From: Physella acuta | Lineage: Eukaryota; Mollusca; Gastropoda; Physidae | Direction: 5' to 3' | Length of the DNA: 64,000 nucleotides | NCBI RefSeq assembly: GCF_028476545.1 | Contig: NW_026731657.1 | Span: 1,108,001-1,172,000, forward strand | In this document: piece by piece, positions 20,228-31,524 of the stretch | Position numbering within the stretch: position 1 is the stretch's first letter | How the letters are laid out: each line of letters starts with the position of its first letter | The notes under the pieces: generated by a model | Told to the model about the DNA's origin: nothing | The model's input: only the letters and a program-made list of their open reading frames with translations | Databases searched by the model: none | Translations under genes and position numbers: made by a program

Positions 20228-20480
20228 ACATTTAGCTTAATATAAAGCTTCGTGTGAGTTCAATATGGCAGACAATATCTTGATACAATCCTTAATTCAG
20301 TTATTAGAACGGCCATTTAAAGCAGATACTACAATCGTCGAAGTAGTCCGACTCCAATGATCCGAACTTAAGTCTCTCTGATGGGGAATCGTGAGATATA
20401 AAGGTTCAAATATACATAATATATATGACATGGTTTTACTGACTGAAATGTTATATGTATCGAAAGCAATCATTTGGTTT
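20228..20480 (+). repeat. U2-like module, copy 7, U2 segment deleted
   Basis: GCTTAATATAAAGCTTCGTG and CAATCCTTAATTCAGTTATT belong to the left half. After TCGAAGTAGTCCGACTCC it jumps straight to CCGAACTTAAGTCTC of the right half, missing the U2-like core. Confidence 0.65.
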
Positions 20481-20821
20481 CTTCTATATTTTCTTCCTAT
20501 AATATCCAATTCTTCGTACACACATTTCAAGACTATAACCAAGACTTATCATACTGTCTGTATACTTTTTGTACTTCTACAAGTGTTACTATGTACTACT
20601 AATGTGTATTAAGTATTAACGTTACATTTTTAATGTTCAGATGTAATGGAATGCATCGTTTTCAACAGTAAGGGAGGCGATTAACACTTTACTGAAATAC
20701 TTGGTATTTTTGTTGTTGTTTCCCTACAACTCATTTTCAATTTTTATTCGAATAGCGTGTCTTTACTTTTTCCTCTATCGTCACCACCCCCCCCCCCCCT
20801 CCATCCACCCCTTCCCCTGTC
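20481..20821 (+). repeat. Right flank of module plus C-rich stretch
   Basis: TTCTTCCTATAATATCCAATTC and TCTTCGTACACACATTTCAA match the tails of other modules (32.8, 37.1 kb). 20,745-20,821 (GCGTGTCTTTACTTTTTCC, then C-runs) matches 31,670-31,730. Confidence 0.55.
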
Positions 20822-21308
20822 CAAGGGATCGGCAACCTTTTGATACGCAAGAACCGAAAGTTACAATTTACAAACTTTCCTAGTTTTTAAAGAGCCTCAA
20901 CATTTTTATTTCAATATTTGGTATTTGATTAGGGTTAGGCAAATAAAGTTGATTTGTTATTTAAAATAAATAGCTTTAAATGTGAAATAATACTTATTCA
21001 TATAAAAATATAGACATGTTTCAAAGAATACTAAAATTAGTAATCAAATAATATTATTCTAGGACTATCTCAATTTACTTTAGAAGCTGTTAATTTTTAT
21101 TTTATGTTATCTTTACGGATAGCACCGGCTCAGGAGGTGTATCCCATTATCCAGTCAGGCCTCAACACGGCAAACGCCTTTTTTACCCCACCGTCTAGTT
21201 AAAATGAAATTATATATCTATTAATGTTTGCGCAAGGAGCTGGAGAGCCGCATCTGGACGTCGAAAAGAGCCGCATGCGGCTCGCGAGCCGCAGGTCGCC
21301 GACCCCTG
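20822..21308 (+). mobile_element. hAT-like DNA transposon (CAGGGG type), shorter copy
   Basis: Left end CAAGGGATCGGCAACC, right end GGTCGCCGACCCCTG, and the same interior words as 4,688-5,583 (CAGTCAGGCCTCAACACGGC, GCCGCATGCGGCTCGCGAGC). Flanking octamers CCCCTGTC / CCTTATCC are diverged. The paralogous empty site CCCCTCTCCAGATATGTTG at 31,723-31,741 shows the insertion point. No transposase frame. Confidence 0.8.
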
Positions 21309-21930
21309 CCTTATCCAGATATGTCGTCATTCATAGACCATCCTTTATATATCTGGTACCATGTTGTAAGCGAGAGAAATAGAATAGAAGCCCAACAATA
21401 CACATGTCCAAGAAAATAATTATTGCAACGTACTGAGTGCTTGGTAATGAAAATAAAAGTATGATAGGACAAATACATTTTTGTAACTTCATTAAAAAAA
21501 TGTAATGTAAAATTAATTGGTATTTTTTATATAATGTATATTGTAAATTCACTCCAGGAGAGACAGAAAGCTCCACAGCAATGATTAAATGATATCTTTG
21601 GTTGTCTTGCAAAAGTGTAAAACATAATAGTAATGTATGTAGATTTGTAATTATATTGAATTCTTAAACATTAAACTTAAACACATCTATGTTTTTATCA
21701 TTATTAAAAAAATGTTATTAAGTTTATTAGTATATATTGTCACATAAAACGGTATTTAATTTTGTTATTTGATTTTGCTTTATCAAACGAATTTGGTATA
21801 TTAATAATGAAAATTATTTCCCTTGCAAAATTTCTAAGCTAGAAAAAGATTATCTGCAATAGTCAAACAAAATAAAAATACAAGCGACATTGTATTTAAT
21901 CATATGAACACACTAAAATTAGTTAAAAAG
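21309..21930 (+). repeat. Dispersed unit, left part
   Basis: ATATGTCGTCATTCATAGAC, TGTTGTAAGCGAGAGAAATAG and TATTTCCCTTGCAAAATTTC follow the order seen at 31,733-32,260. Confidence 0.5.
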
Positions 21931-22275
21931 AAAATGTGTCACATGTAGGTCAATATAAAGCTTCGTGTGAGTTCAATATGACAGGTAGTATGTTGACACA
22001 ATCATTAATCAAGTTATTACAACTGTCATTTAAAGCAGACACTTCAATGGTCGGAGTAGTCGAGTGACTGAATGCACCGATTCTCTTCCCGACATTTTGA
22101 CTACAATTAAAGCGTAATGTATGCTATGGGTTCTGTACGGAGGTCTTAGCAATGGGATCCGAACTCGTGACTTTCGAGTGAGCAATTGTGGGATATACAG
22201 GTCTAAATATATCCTCACCATTTTTAAAGTAGTTACTGATTGTAATGTAATGTGTTTTTGAAGCAATCTGTTATT
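21931..22275 (+). repeat. U2-like module, copy 8
   Basis: ATGTGTCACATGTAGGTCAA to TGTTTTTGAAGCAATCTG. U2-like part 22,079-22,124. On the minus strand 22,147-22,190 reads CTCACTCGAAAGTC then CACGAGTTCGGATCCC, the clearest anticodon-arm plus T-arm (B-box) resemblance of any copy. Confidence 0.7.
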
Positions 22276-22789
22276 TTATCTTTTATTTTAATCTTATCAC
22301 GCCAAAATTATTCGTACATATATTTTAAATCTCGAGGCAATATGTCTGGCTATTTTGTATTCGTTTTTTTAACTACTACTTTAATATTAACCAAGTTACT
22401 TGCAAAGCAAATTTCAAAATAATGTGTACATATAAATTATCAAATGCATACATTAAAAGAAATACATGTGGGATTAGATATTGTGATCGAGTAATATCCA
22501 AGCGTGGTGATATATACTGCTTTATATTTTAACTGGGGATGTAAATATAACTTAATTGATTTATTCGTTATTTCCGCTGGTGTATCCCTTTGCCTGATTA
22601 TCTAAAGAAGAATAATTAAGAAAACGTGTTAACAAAAAGGTTTTAAGACTGGGCACGAAATTGTCCTTCGTTGGCAATATGCGAGTTGAGATGATAAATG
22701 GATAATGTTTTGATCTAAAACAGCTTTAAAAGAAATACAAATCAATTGTATAAAACTGGTAGAAGTCTATTTCTCGTTAATATGGTGTG

Positions 22790-23470
22790 TTGCTTGTTTG
22801 CGTTAATATCGTGTTAAATATGTGTCTTGTGTAGTATTGTGCTAATGGGTGGTAGTGTGGCTCTAGTCTAATTATACCAATGTGTTCATGTCTGAAAGTG
22901 TTAATGCCTGTTCTAATGACATGTAGACCTAGACATTTATTTATTTTATTTTTTATTAGGGTTTGGTTGTTGATAATGCTAATGGTGTTTTTAAAAATGA
23001 AATATCAAATGGGTTTATTTGCATGTTTTATAAAGTGGGTTGCTATTGTGCTAACTGTTACTGTAAATATATATTTTGGTAATAGTTATCTGATAATTAG
23101 CGCTGCCCTAATGGTTCTACTGCAATATGTATACACAGCTTCTGTGTAATTGTGTCCGTCAGTCTCGTCTATATGAAGCCGTACAGTTTAAGTTTGTCTG
23201 TCACTATAATTTGGGTGTCGTACTTTATCTTTCCTCTACGTTTCACAGAATGTTGGATTTCTCTGCCTTTATTTAGCCTCCACTGCCTATCCCGTATCAT
23301 GTAAATGTCTCTGTTTTTGTCTTCATTTATTTATCTCTTCGTAGTTACACATTGGTGTCGTCAGCGTATGCTATAATTTTCTTGGCTGTCGTGTTTGGTA
23401 TTGGCAATCATTTAAAGCGATTCTCCTGCCTAATACGTTCGAACATGGGTTATATGCTAAGAATGTGGGG
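22790..23470 (-). pseudogene. L1/Tx1-like LINE ORF2 fragment (RT YADD and C-terminus)
   Basis: Reading the minus strand from 23,470 down, one frame gives KKIIAYADDTNV (about 23,350-23,385), the YADD catalytic motif of LINE reverse transcriptases. After a rearranged stretch, 23,110-22,795 gives THFIKHANKPI, YFIFKNTISIINNQTLIKN and HYHPLAQYYTRH. These match the post-RT C-terminal region that reads THFIKQTNKHIREFIFKN at 35.9 kb. In L1/Tx1 LINEs this region follows the RT and has the pattern IP.H.IK..NK....FI. Stops and frame changes are frequent, so it is long dead. Plus-strand open frames here (such as 22,880-23,149) are shadows. Clade assignment is by motif reading only. Confidence 0.72.
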
Positions 23471-23989
23471 TAGTGAGGGTGGTGGGATTGACTAAGGGAA
23501 GCTGTTGAGTAGTAACGAGACGTCTTTCATTTAGAATAAACTTGTGAGTGAGCAATTGTGGGATATCAAGGTCTAAATATATCTTCACCATTTTCAAAAG
23601 TAGTTAATGATTATAATGGTATGTGTTTTGGAAGCGATCTGCCATATTTTTTTTAGCATCATATCATGCCAACATCTTGCTACATACATTTTAAATCTCC
23701 AGGCGATATGTATGGCTATTTTGTATTGATTTTTGTACTACTACTTTAATATTTACATACAGCTACTTGCTAATAAAAATGTTTTAATAAAAAAAAAATG
23801 AGTAGGCCTACAGGCATATTATCAAATGCATACATTTAATATTATAATTAAATGCATATGTGATTATATATTGTGATCCAGTATATTCCATGCGTGGTGA
23901 TATATAATGCTTTATTTCTAAAGTAGGGGAGGTAGATACAGCTGTATTGAGCTATGCATTATTTCCGCTGTTGTATCCCTTTGATTCTT

Positions 23990-24260
23990 ATTCAGCTTCT
24001 TTGTAAATGTGTAGATCAGTCTCGTCCATGTGATGCCGAACAGTTTGGGTTTGTCTGTCACTATAATTGTCGTGTCATATTTTGTTTTCCTGTCCGTTTC
24101 ATTTAATTTTAGATTTCTCCACATGTATTTTGCCTCCACTGCCTATCCCGTATTATATACATGTCTCTACTTTGGTTATCATGTGTTTGCTCATTCTGCA
24201 GTTAAATATTGTTGTCGTCAGCACTAGCTATACTTCCTTTAATGCGGGTTTCCTGTCTAT
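23990..24260 (-). pseudogene. Duplicate LINE RT fragment
   Basis: Minus strand reads NLKLNETDRKTKYDTTIIVT then DKPKLFGITWTRLI (24,120-24,000), paralogous to the same segment at 23,165-23,300. Upstream the YADD position is degraded to SADDNNI near 24,210-24,230. It arose by the block duplication described for 22,160-24,310, not by a separate insertion. Confidence 0.6.
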
Positions 24261-24310
24261 TACTTTCTAAGATGGTCTCTATGATAAGTATGTGGAGTAG
24301 TGAGGAGAGG

Positions 24311-25409
24311 GGGAGGGGGTGACTGATTCAAGCTGGTGTATGTATTTATTTATTTATTTATTTTATTATTATTTCTTTACTTTTTTTTATTTGCGGGGGG
24401 GGGGGGGGGGGGGAGCATGGTAAACGTATTATTGTATCTCCTTTATTGTACATGTACAAAATAATAATGATATATTGCAACTAAAAAATATTGCAACTAA
24501 AAAAATGTGTACATACAGTGTTTCTTATGTTTCTAGCTCCCTGATACAATTTACGATCATTACAATTGGTATATGTTGTTGATACATGAACACGAACTGT
24601 AGAAGTCAAGTTTGAAGCGGGTCACATATGTGATATCTATAGGCTTATAACTTAGATCTGGCAACATTAAATAATGTGTTGTTCATGCTATGTAAAGCAC
24701 GAGACGAGACGAGGTATTCAAACATTGTCTACTTTTCATATTTATAATGTATAATGTTTATAATATACTATGTTTAACGTATACATGTATTCCATGCCAT
24801 AAGCCCCGTGCATACAATTGTCAAATAGTCGTCAGATCTCATTATGACGTGTGTTCATTACAGTTGCTGCTACTTGCTATGGAAGTTTTAATGTTTCTTT
24901 ATTCGGTAAAATTATCGTTTCTACCACTGACAGGCGCAAGACATTTGCTTTAGTAAATTAGTATTTAACAGCTACCTCCCTGTTAAATGAGGTACGTCAA
25001 AATTGGACGTGTGGGGATGGGGGGGGGGGGGTATACTAAAAATCTAAAATTGTTTGACGTCATAAATTGATAAACACGTATGTAGTAACACTAGTCTACA
25101 CACAATGTAATAGATAACTATTTGTATTTTTACAATTAAAATAACTTTTTTATCATTTAGTCCCATTCATTTTTTTGTCTTCCAAAGGTAGAAAAGACTG
25201 GCCCATCATAACATGATCTGACATGATTTATGTGATACATTGGAAAATCTAAAATCTAAGCATAGTATGAGTATATAGAGTTAGCTGGTATCTGCACTCA
25301 CTCATCGGAACTCCCAATTTCCATTAGGCGCTATTCAATGACTAGTTTTACATAGAAACAAAACGAAAGTACTCTAGACCTTCACAGCTTTTCTACTATA
25401 TTATGTATG
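24311..25409. other. No gene recognised; homopolymer and ATTT runs
   Basis: (ATTT)n at 24,343-24,364 and a G-run of about 19 at 24,395-24,413. The rest is AT-rich with no repeat partner that I could place in this window. Confidence 0.45.
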
Positions 25410-25570
25410 CGTCATTTTGTATACCTACGTATGTAATTTGAGATATATATTCAAATTTAGGTGGAAAAAAAATAAACTCCTTGCGTTGCCCCCCCCCCTT
25501 CCCCACCCACTATTTTGTTCAATCATTTGCGCTCCATTAACAGTCTGCTATAAGTTAATTAAACGTACTG
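25410..25570 (+). repeat. Paralog of 13,620-13,770, unoccupied Helitron site
   Basis: CTCCTTGCGTTGCCCC, TTTGCGCTCCATTAACAGTC and TGCTATAAGTTAATTAAACG. The last word is the uninterrupted form of the sequence split by the Helitron end at 13,771. Confidence 0.6.
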
Positions 25571-26107
25571 AAAATGATTTTTTTAATGTAGACACATGTT
25601 TATACATTGACTCCTCTTAAGATAAGGCTACATTTAAAAATTCAAATAAAAATCAAATAATGATCTGAAGTAAGTTTTCAAGTTATCATTAAAACATCAT
25701 AACTGTCGTATCAGTAGAAGTACAACATTGAGTTCTAGTATTTTAATTAATGCAAATACATCAGACAGAAACTCTGTTTTACAAAATTTGCAATAAATAA
25801 TCATGATATATATGTGAGCAATTTTTTAAAGTTTGTAAGGTTATTATTATACACGGTTATTATGCAAGTTTATTATTTACTTCCTTTACACTTAGTATCA
25901 ACATGGATATTCCAGCTGAAATCTAAATACAGTATTAAAAATAGTTCTAAATATGATAATACCCTGATAAAACTCATAAATAAAGTATGTCTTTATTAAA
26001 GTGTCATTAATCTGATGCAGTGCTGTATTAATTAAACACACGTGTAAATAAAAAGAAAATGCATTTTTTAATGCTAATAAATTTGCAAGCTCTTTAACTT
26101 GATAATA
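25571..26107. other. No feature recognised
   Basis: Very AT-rich, no repeat partner noticed. The small plus-strand open frame at 25,814-25,999 has no recognisable features. Confidence 0.4.
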
Positions 26108-26765
26108 TTATAAATTGCTGTATTAACATACATCCCTTGTATTTGACGATCATCTCTTTCAATAAAATGGACTTCACACTTGGCTCATACAAAGCCTTGA
26201 TCTGATCTTCATACATTGGATGGGGTAGGGTGGTTGGTTTGGACCTTCAATACCCTGCATCATTGAAACATCATATTCCATGACCTCCATTAAGATTCTA
26301 CCATTAGGACTTAGAAGTTTCTTAATGTTCTTTACATATTCAGAAACATATTCTCTGTTTAGTGCAATCAGAGCTCCCCTGTCCCACACTGCATCAAATG
26401 TTTCTTCAATGTCAGGAGTAAAGTTAAAATATATGTACAGTACAGCCGAATCTTTCCATCTTTACTCTGAAATAATTTAAAGTTGTGTCCATTGTGGTTA
26501 ACATTTTCAACAGAATATTCAATGCCTTGGTCAGTAAAAAAAACTCCTCCAATGTTTTCTTCCATATACTTTAGCTATGTTATAGCCTTGGCTGGCTAAC
26601 CAGCTCATATCAACAGCTTTGCCACAAAGAGGGAAGGAGACCTTGTTAGCTTGTCCATCCGGTATTAGTTTAGTAAAGTGTTTGGACAACATATTGTGTA
26701 CAACTGCTTGATGAAATCCAACGTGTCTATCATCCCATCTGTCCTACCAAAACTAAACTCTCTTT
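26108..26765 (-). pseudogene. Thiopurine S-methyltransferase-like pseudogene
   Basis: The family transfers a methyl group from S-adenosylmethionine to aromatic or heterocyclic thiols in the cytosol. The minus strand preserves its landmarks in order: DRWDDRHVGFHQ (about 26,713-26,748, equivalent to the EEWQDKWVNGKTAFHQ region of human TPMT), FPLCGKAVDMSWLA (about 26,597-26,638, the SAM-binding motif), FFTDQGIEYSVENV (about 26,500-26,545), WDRGALIALN (about 26,360-26,390) and YEPSVKSILLKE near the C-terminus. There is an early stop next to the first motif and at least three frame changes (near 26,580, 26,430 and 26,220), so no full protein can be made. No intron interrupts roughly 600 bp that is split by several introns in vertebrate TPMT, which suggests a retrocopy; neither a poly(A) tail nor target duplications are evident. 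The two short minus-strand open frames here are its pieces. Confidence 0.85.
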
Positions 26766-26769
26766 GGCG

Positions 26770-27110
26770 CGTTATCCAATGCTAATCAATACTAGATTTA
26801 AATATCTAGACCTAGATCTAGACAATCTGTATCTGCTTGACTTGCTTGAGTTCTCGATCTTGTTCAAATTGTATCCCGCAAAGCAGCAGCTGTTTGTTTG
26901 GAATTCGCTAGCGAGAACTGGTCTAGAACCTAGACTTACAAACGATTTCTAAGGTACTGCATTGACGAAACGATTAGTCTCTAGAGATCTAATCTTTGTC
27001 TATATCTAGCCGCAGTCTAGCAGACTACTTTTTATTACGCGAGTCGTCACGCATTAGACCTCCGCTCTACTGCCACGGTCTACAGTCCGCTAAACATTTG
27101 TGTCTCAAAA
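26770..27110. other. GC-richer single-copy stretch next to the TPMT-like pseudogene
   Basis: Less AT-rich than its surroundings and with no copy noticed elsewhere in the window. It carries repeated CTAGA words (ATCTAGACCTAGATCTAGAC at 26,800-26,822). On the minus strand it lies just upstream of the pseudogene, so it could be copied 5' leader or former promoter sequence. This is inference only. Confidence 0.3.
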
Positions 27111-27408
27111 ATAAATATTTCTTTTTTTTTTCAAAATGAAACGATAGATCTAGTGTTGAAACCATTGTTCAAATTAAGTATTTCGATAGTCGTTGGATTA
27201 AGAAATAAAAAAGATTACTGCTTTCTGTGCTTGCGAATACATATATATATTATAAGACATTCTTAAGAAATGTCCCATTAATTTAGCTTTTAAATAAATA
27301 ACATAATATTTGTATCAAACATTCCTAAAACATGTTTTTAATTAAATTATTTTCAACCGAGTTATATTTCTAACTAATTATGCAATATATTTTTTGTTCC
27401 TTCCCTTG

Positions 27409-27729
27409 CTATATTTTAAAAGTGGAATCGGAGTAATTGTGAAGCACTAGATTTTTATTTTTTAGCGCAATTTCCATACGGACAATTGCGATTATTAACT
27501 CGTCGTTTCTGGATGTATGAATGGATGGATGCGTGTCCGCAGCTTTAAGTGGTACCTCCTCCTCAACGAAGCAATATCGAGGACTAGTTCCAAAAGCAAA
27601 AATGTTAAGCAAGTTTAAAGGATAATTGTGGGCCAAAAAATTCCCGGAATTCCTATCTGGATTTCCCGGAAAAGCCAAACAACCTCGAACAAATGCAGTT
27701 TTTGCTCCATATCTCGGCAACCAGACCAC
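27409..27729 (-). CDS. Unidentified 106-residue open frame
   Basis: An open frame of 106 codons beginning MVWLPRYGAKTAFVRGC and ending NYSDSTFKI. The composition is less biased than most short frames here (several Trp, Pro, Cys and Arg), there is no low complexity, and no membrane segment or familiar motif is visible. The DNA near 27,490-27,535 (GACAATTGCGATTATTAACT, CATCCATTCATACATCC on the minus strand) is reminiscent of dispersed mollusc repeats, so a repeat-derived frame is at least as likely as a gene. I do not recognise it and assign no function. Confidence 0.2.
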   Translation of the reverse strand: MVWLPRYGAKTAFVRGCLAFPGNPDRNSGNFLAHNYPLNLLNIFAFGTSPRYCFVEEEVPLKAADTHPSIHTSRNDELIIAIVRMEIALKNKNLVLHNYSDSTFKI

Positions 27730-28740
27730 TTAGCGACTTGAAACATTTACCAATCGATTCCTACCATAATTTAGACCAATATTGCAGAAGAAAGTTTTCA
27801 AAAATATCCTTTCGTTCGGTCACAAAAAATTAATTAAGAACATTTACACTGAGCGTCGTGTAGGTTTTTAGCGCAAAGCTGAGGTTCGAAAGGATTTTAC
27901 CATAGCGAATGAGCAGAGGTTCGAAAGGATGTGTTCACATAGATGTTCAGTCAGTTTGTGTTTTTCAGCGCGTGTTTTATTGACATATTTGATTACATAT
28001 TATATTAAAGTTGATTTCGTACATAACGTTAAATTGATTTAAAGTACACTTGTTTTATGACATCGACACACATAGGGAAAGAGTGTTCAACGAAAACCAC
28101 AACCGCCTTTTACTTTTTCAAAACGGGAATGATGTACCCATACAAGCTGGAAACACTCAGAGATGTTTTACGGATTTGAACCCGGATTCAACATAGAGAC
28201 GGTTGGGTTAGCAGTCGTATGTTCAATCATTCAATCGCACCAACAATAGTTACGTCATCCATCAGACGTAACAGAAGGTGTTGACTATGTGAATTGAACC
28301 GTTTGGATTCTAGATGTTAGATTCAATTACAGACTTTCACTTTTTTTGTTTAATATTATTTTCCATTTTTTATTTTTTTATTTTTTATGTTTTATTTATT
28401 TTTTTAATCTTGAAGAGTTAAATTAAAAAAAAAACGCCTATAGAATTCGTCGCAAGCGTTGTTTAACCGACTTAATTGAATGTCTTTGAAAAGTGTATGC
28501 AAACTCGATAAGGGTTTACATAATTGGCAAAAAGAAACTATTCTAAAATAAAATAAAAAACACTCACCTAAACACTTCATATTTTCTTATAAATTGTATT
28601 TTGAAAAAATATATTTACTGTTCGTGTCCCACTTAATTGTTTAATTGATATTTATTTATTTTTAATTTTACATGGATTTTAAGTGTATGCGAATTTGTCC
28701 TTTTTTAAAATAAGATGTTATAATGGGAAATGTGAGTATT
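27730..28740. other. No gene; weak repeat fragments
   Basis: GAGGTTCGAAAGGAT occurs twice at 27,881 and 27,917. 28,420-28,530 is a diverged relative of 17,080-17,150 (TTTAACCGACTTAATTG, GTATGCAAACTCGATAAGG). T-rich low complexity lies at 28,340-28,410. Confidence 0.4.
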
Positions 28741-28748
28741 CAGTATAT

Positions 28749-28785
28749 AGTGTGTGGAATTACCCCGTGTGTGGAATTACCCCGG
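28749..28785 (+). repeat. Short tandem GTGTGGAATTACCCC
   Basis: Two adjacent copies of GTGTGTGGAATTACCCCG, followed by GCTTACCCC. Confidence 0.7.
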
Positions 28786-28999
28786 CTTACCCCTATATAT
28801 ATATATTTTTTTCCTTTTCATTTTGAACTTAATCACAAACTTGTAAAAATGTGTTTATCATCATGTTCAGGAGAAAACTGAGATATTTATAGTCAGGTTG
28901 TACACTTCATCATGGTTCTCATCATTTGTACTGTTCTTGTAATAAACATCTTAATGTATTTACCTAAAAAAAAAATCTGTATCTGATGTGCACTCATCT

Positions 29000-29126
29000 G
29001 CTTTAAAATATGAGTGATAGAGGGAGGGGGGGTGCAAATCGAAAATTGAAAGTTTGTCGCTACACCTCCTGGGGTTGACACCATTAAGTGGCGCACCGGG
29101 TTACACCCGACCTCGCTACGCCACTG
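29000..29126 (-). mobile_element. hAT-like MITE fragment (GGCGTAGC type)
   Basis: The right end CTCGCTACGCCACTG at 29,112-29,126 matches the terminus of 5,975-6,506 and 9,305-9,621. Inside are ACACCATTAAGTGGCGCACC and GCAAATCGAAAATTG. The opposite terminus and a matching 8-bp duplication were not found. Confidence 0.6.
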
Positions 29127-30290
29127 ATTATAAATTGTGTTAAACATACATAATGTGACGAAACGCTTCTATTTTTGATAAAAACATTATTTCAGTAATA
29201 ACAAAAAAAAACACCCACACATTTCATTAATTGTTTTAAAAATAACTAAAATGTTTTGGAATAGATTAAAACAACAAATTTATATCGCTAATTATAGTTG
29301 TTAATGGTTTATTTTGCTATTCATTAGAATAAGATGTAAGTTGTCTGTCCTATTGAAAGTGATAATATAAAGGATAATACTTGTTAAACACTATTTACAA
29401 TAAATCGATATTCTTCAAACACTGTCTCTAAAGTTAAAATACAATTTAAGTTTTACAAAAATATAACAGTTTTATTCTGGTTAAAACAAGTTGTGTGTTT
29501 GTCGTGTACGTGGGGGGGGGGGGGGGGGGAGGCAAATACACCGATATGTGTAATGTCGATATAGCTAACAGAAAAAACAAACAATGTATCACATTATATG
29601 TTTGTTGTGTTATTGTTATATAAATTTAAAGAAGAAGAAATCACAGTGAGTTTTCAAGTTGTCATATTTAGGACATGTAACCTTTAAAATGTGTATGTAA
29701 AATTAAACTCGTTATAAAAGTTACTGGCGACTTACATTAACCACACAATAATTGCAAATGTGGAGTTCGCATCTAAAGCATGAGTGGTGGACATAATTAA
29801 TTACAGATTAATTATGTAATAGAGTGAAACATTGTAATGTGACGTCGTTTATGGAGAATATCTGATACAACTTGTAAGATAAACAGAAACACAGATCAGG
29901 AACACGAAAAAGCCTTACGACTCTATAACATTATTATTAATACATTAATGCACCGTTAATGTACCGGACACTTGTATTCTTTTAATAGAAAAAAATAAAA
30001 TAATATATCCCTTTATAAATGTGATTGTAATGTACACAGTACATATTAAATAGATAAAAGTTTTTGATAGTTTTATACAAGTCTTAGATGTGTGGGGATT
30101 GGCTATAATTGGTGAGTTTATGGGTGGGGATGAGGGTAAAGGAGGGTGTGGGTATAGACTTACATGGTCCTTGTTGAACTTGTAAATGGATGACCAGAAC
30201 TTTACTGGCTATTTAAAATATAATGTCAGAGAGAGGAGGTATAGTAAAAGATTTAATAATAACATGCAGAGGATAAAATAATAGAACTCA
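29127..30290. other. No gene recognised
   Basis: AT-rich. A G-run of about 19 at 29,511-29,529 and otherwise unremarkable sequence. 29,790-30,000 has no partner that I noticed. Confidence 0.4.
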
Positions 30291-30709
30291 TTGTCAAACT
30301 GACTTCATCGCTTGTCTTTTAAATGTGTAAAACAGAAAGCGAATGTAAAATTGCAATGGCAAATATATTTTTTAATATAATGCAAAGCACGAATACAATA
30401 GTTATCGTATTTGATATAAGAAAAAATATTGTTGTGGCGTGTATTTAGACCTTTAAAACAGATTGTTTTATTTCCTTCGTCTACAATGCATTAAATAAAC
30501 CTGTATCAACTATGTAGGTAATTACTTCCCTTGCAAACTGTTTGAATTAGAATTACAGTTATTGTTAAATATTTAAGTATGTGTGTATTGGTAAAACAAA
30601 ATAACATTTTTTTGCTTGTTATACAGTGTACCTAATCATTTAGATGCATTTAAATGGAACTAAAAAAGAAAATATGTAACTATGTAAGATATGTAACAAC
30701 TTTGTTGGG

Positions 30710-30960
30710 AGCGGGTCAGATGTGGCTCAATATAAAGTGTTGTGATAATTCAATATGGCAGACTTTATGTTAATACAATCCTTAATTACGTTATTGAAAC
30801 TGTCATTTAAAGCAGACACTACAATGGTTGCAGAAGTCGAGTGATTGATTGCAGCATTTCACTTCTCGGCATTTTGGCTAAGATCAAAGTGTACTATTTG
30901 TTACGGGTTCTGTACGGAGGTTTAATATGTGGCCGCAGTTTGTCCTAACGTTTTTTTTTT
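30710..30960 (+). repeat. U2-like module, copy 9
   Basis: GGGAGCGGGTCAGATGTGGC to TTTGTCCTAACG. The U2-like core (30,855-30,901) contains GGCTAAGATCAA, identical to U2 at the position where most other copies read GACTAAG. Confidence 0.78.
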
Positions 30961-31039
30961 TAATATGGCCCTGTTCTGCCTTTGTTGCCGTCATGGTTGA
31001 TACATATCACACCTCATTTTACCAAAACCCTCCCTCAAA

Positions 31040-31175
31040 ATTACATTAAACCGCCGTTTATTTTATGTTTTTTTTTAAATGTTTTTCTTCGTAAATCTTA
31101 ATTAAGCTTAATTTCCTTGACAATGAAAAACAAAGTTAAAACTCATGTTCTAGTTTTTACTGCAAAATCGTGTGT
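31040..31175 (+). repeat. Direct repeat flanking 31,195-31,524, left copy
   Basis: CCGCCGTTTATTTTATG, TAAATCTTAATTAAGCTT and AACTCATGTTCTAGTTTTTAC. The right copy is 31,540-31,680. Confidence 0.65.
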
Positions 31176-31194
31176 TTTTTTTAAATGTTTCAAA

Positions 31195-31524
31195 TGTTTA
31201 ATTTTAGTAACACCGCGCATGATTTTGAGAGTATTTGTTGGACCTCTCGAATACCTTTGAGACTATTCTCGCCTGAGTCCATTGATCCCGATCCATTATA
31301 GTTGTTAGATTAAGTTCCAGACACATATTTTATTTAAATAAAAAATAGTTACCTAAACCACAGGCATCAATATTGTTTAAACCGACTTCATCGTTTGTGC
31401 TTGAAAAGAGTAAGCAAACTCGATACAGTTTTCCTTTATTTGCAAATACACAAATGTTCGAAAACACAGCATGAATTCACTACACATTTCAGATTTGTTT
31501 ACAGCTTGTTATTTTGTAAATAAG
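31195..31524 (+). repeat. Block duplicated from or with 16,889-17,228
   Basis: Begins with a single 35-bp-array remnant (AATTTTAGTAACACCGCGC) and then follows 16,905-17,228 closely. It lacks an 11-base stretch (about 17,047-17,057) present there. Confidence 0.85.

Larger units (their letters stand above)
22160..24310 (+). repeat. Near-tandem duplication with LINE remnants
   Basis: 22,160-23,530 and 23,535-24,310 are two diverged copies of one block: GTGAGCAATTGTGGGATAT, TATTTTGTATTCGTTTTTTTAACTACTAC, ATTTCCGCTGGTGTATCCCTTTG, TCAGTCTCGTC, GTTTGTCTGTCACTATAAT and CCTCCACTGCCTATCCCGTA recur in order. The second copy lacks the section equivalent to about 22,590-23,140. Confidence 0.75.
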
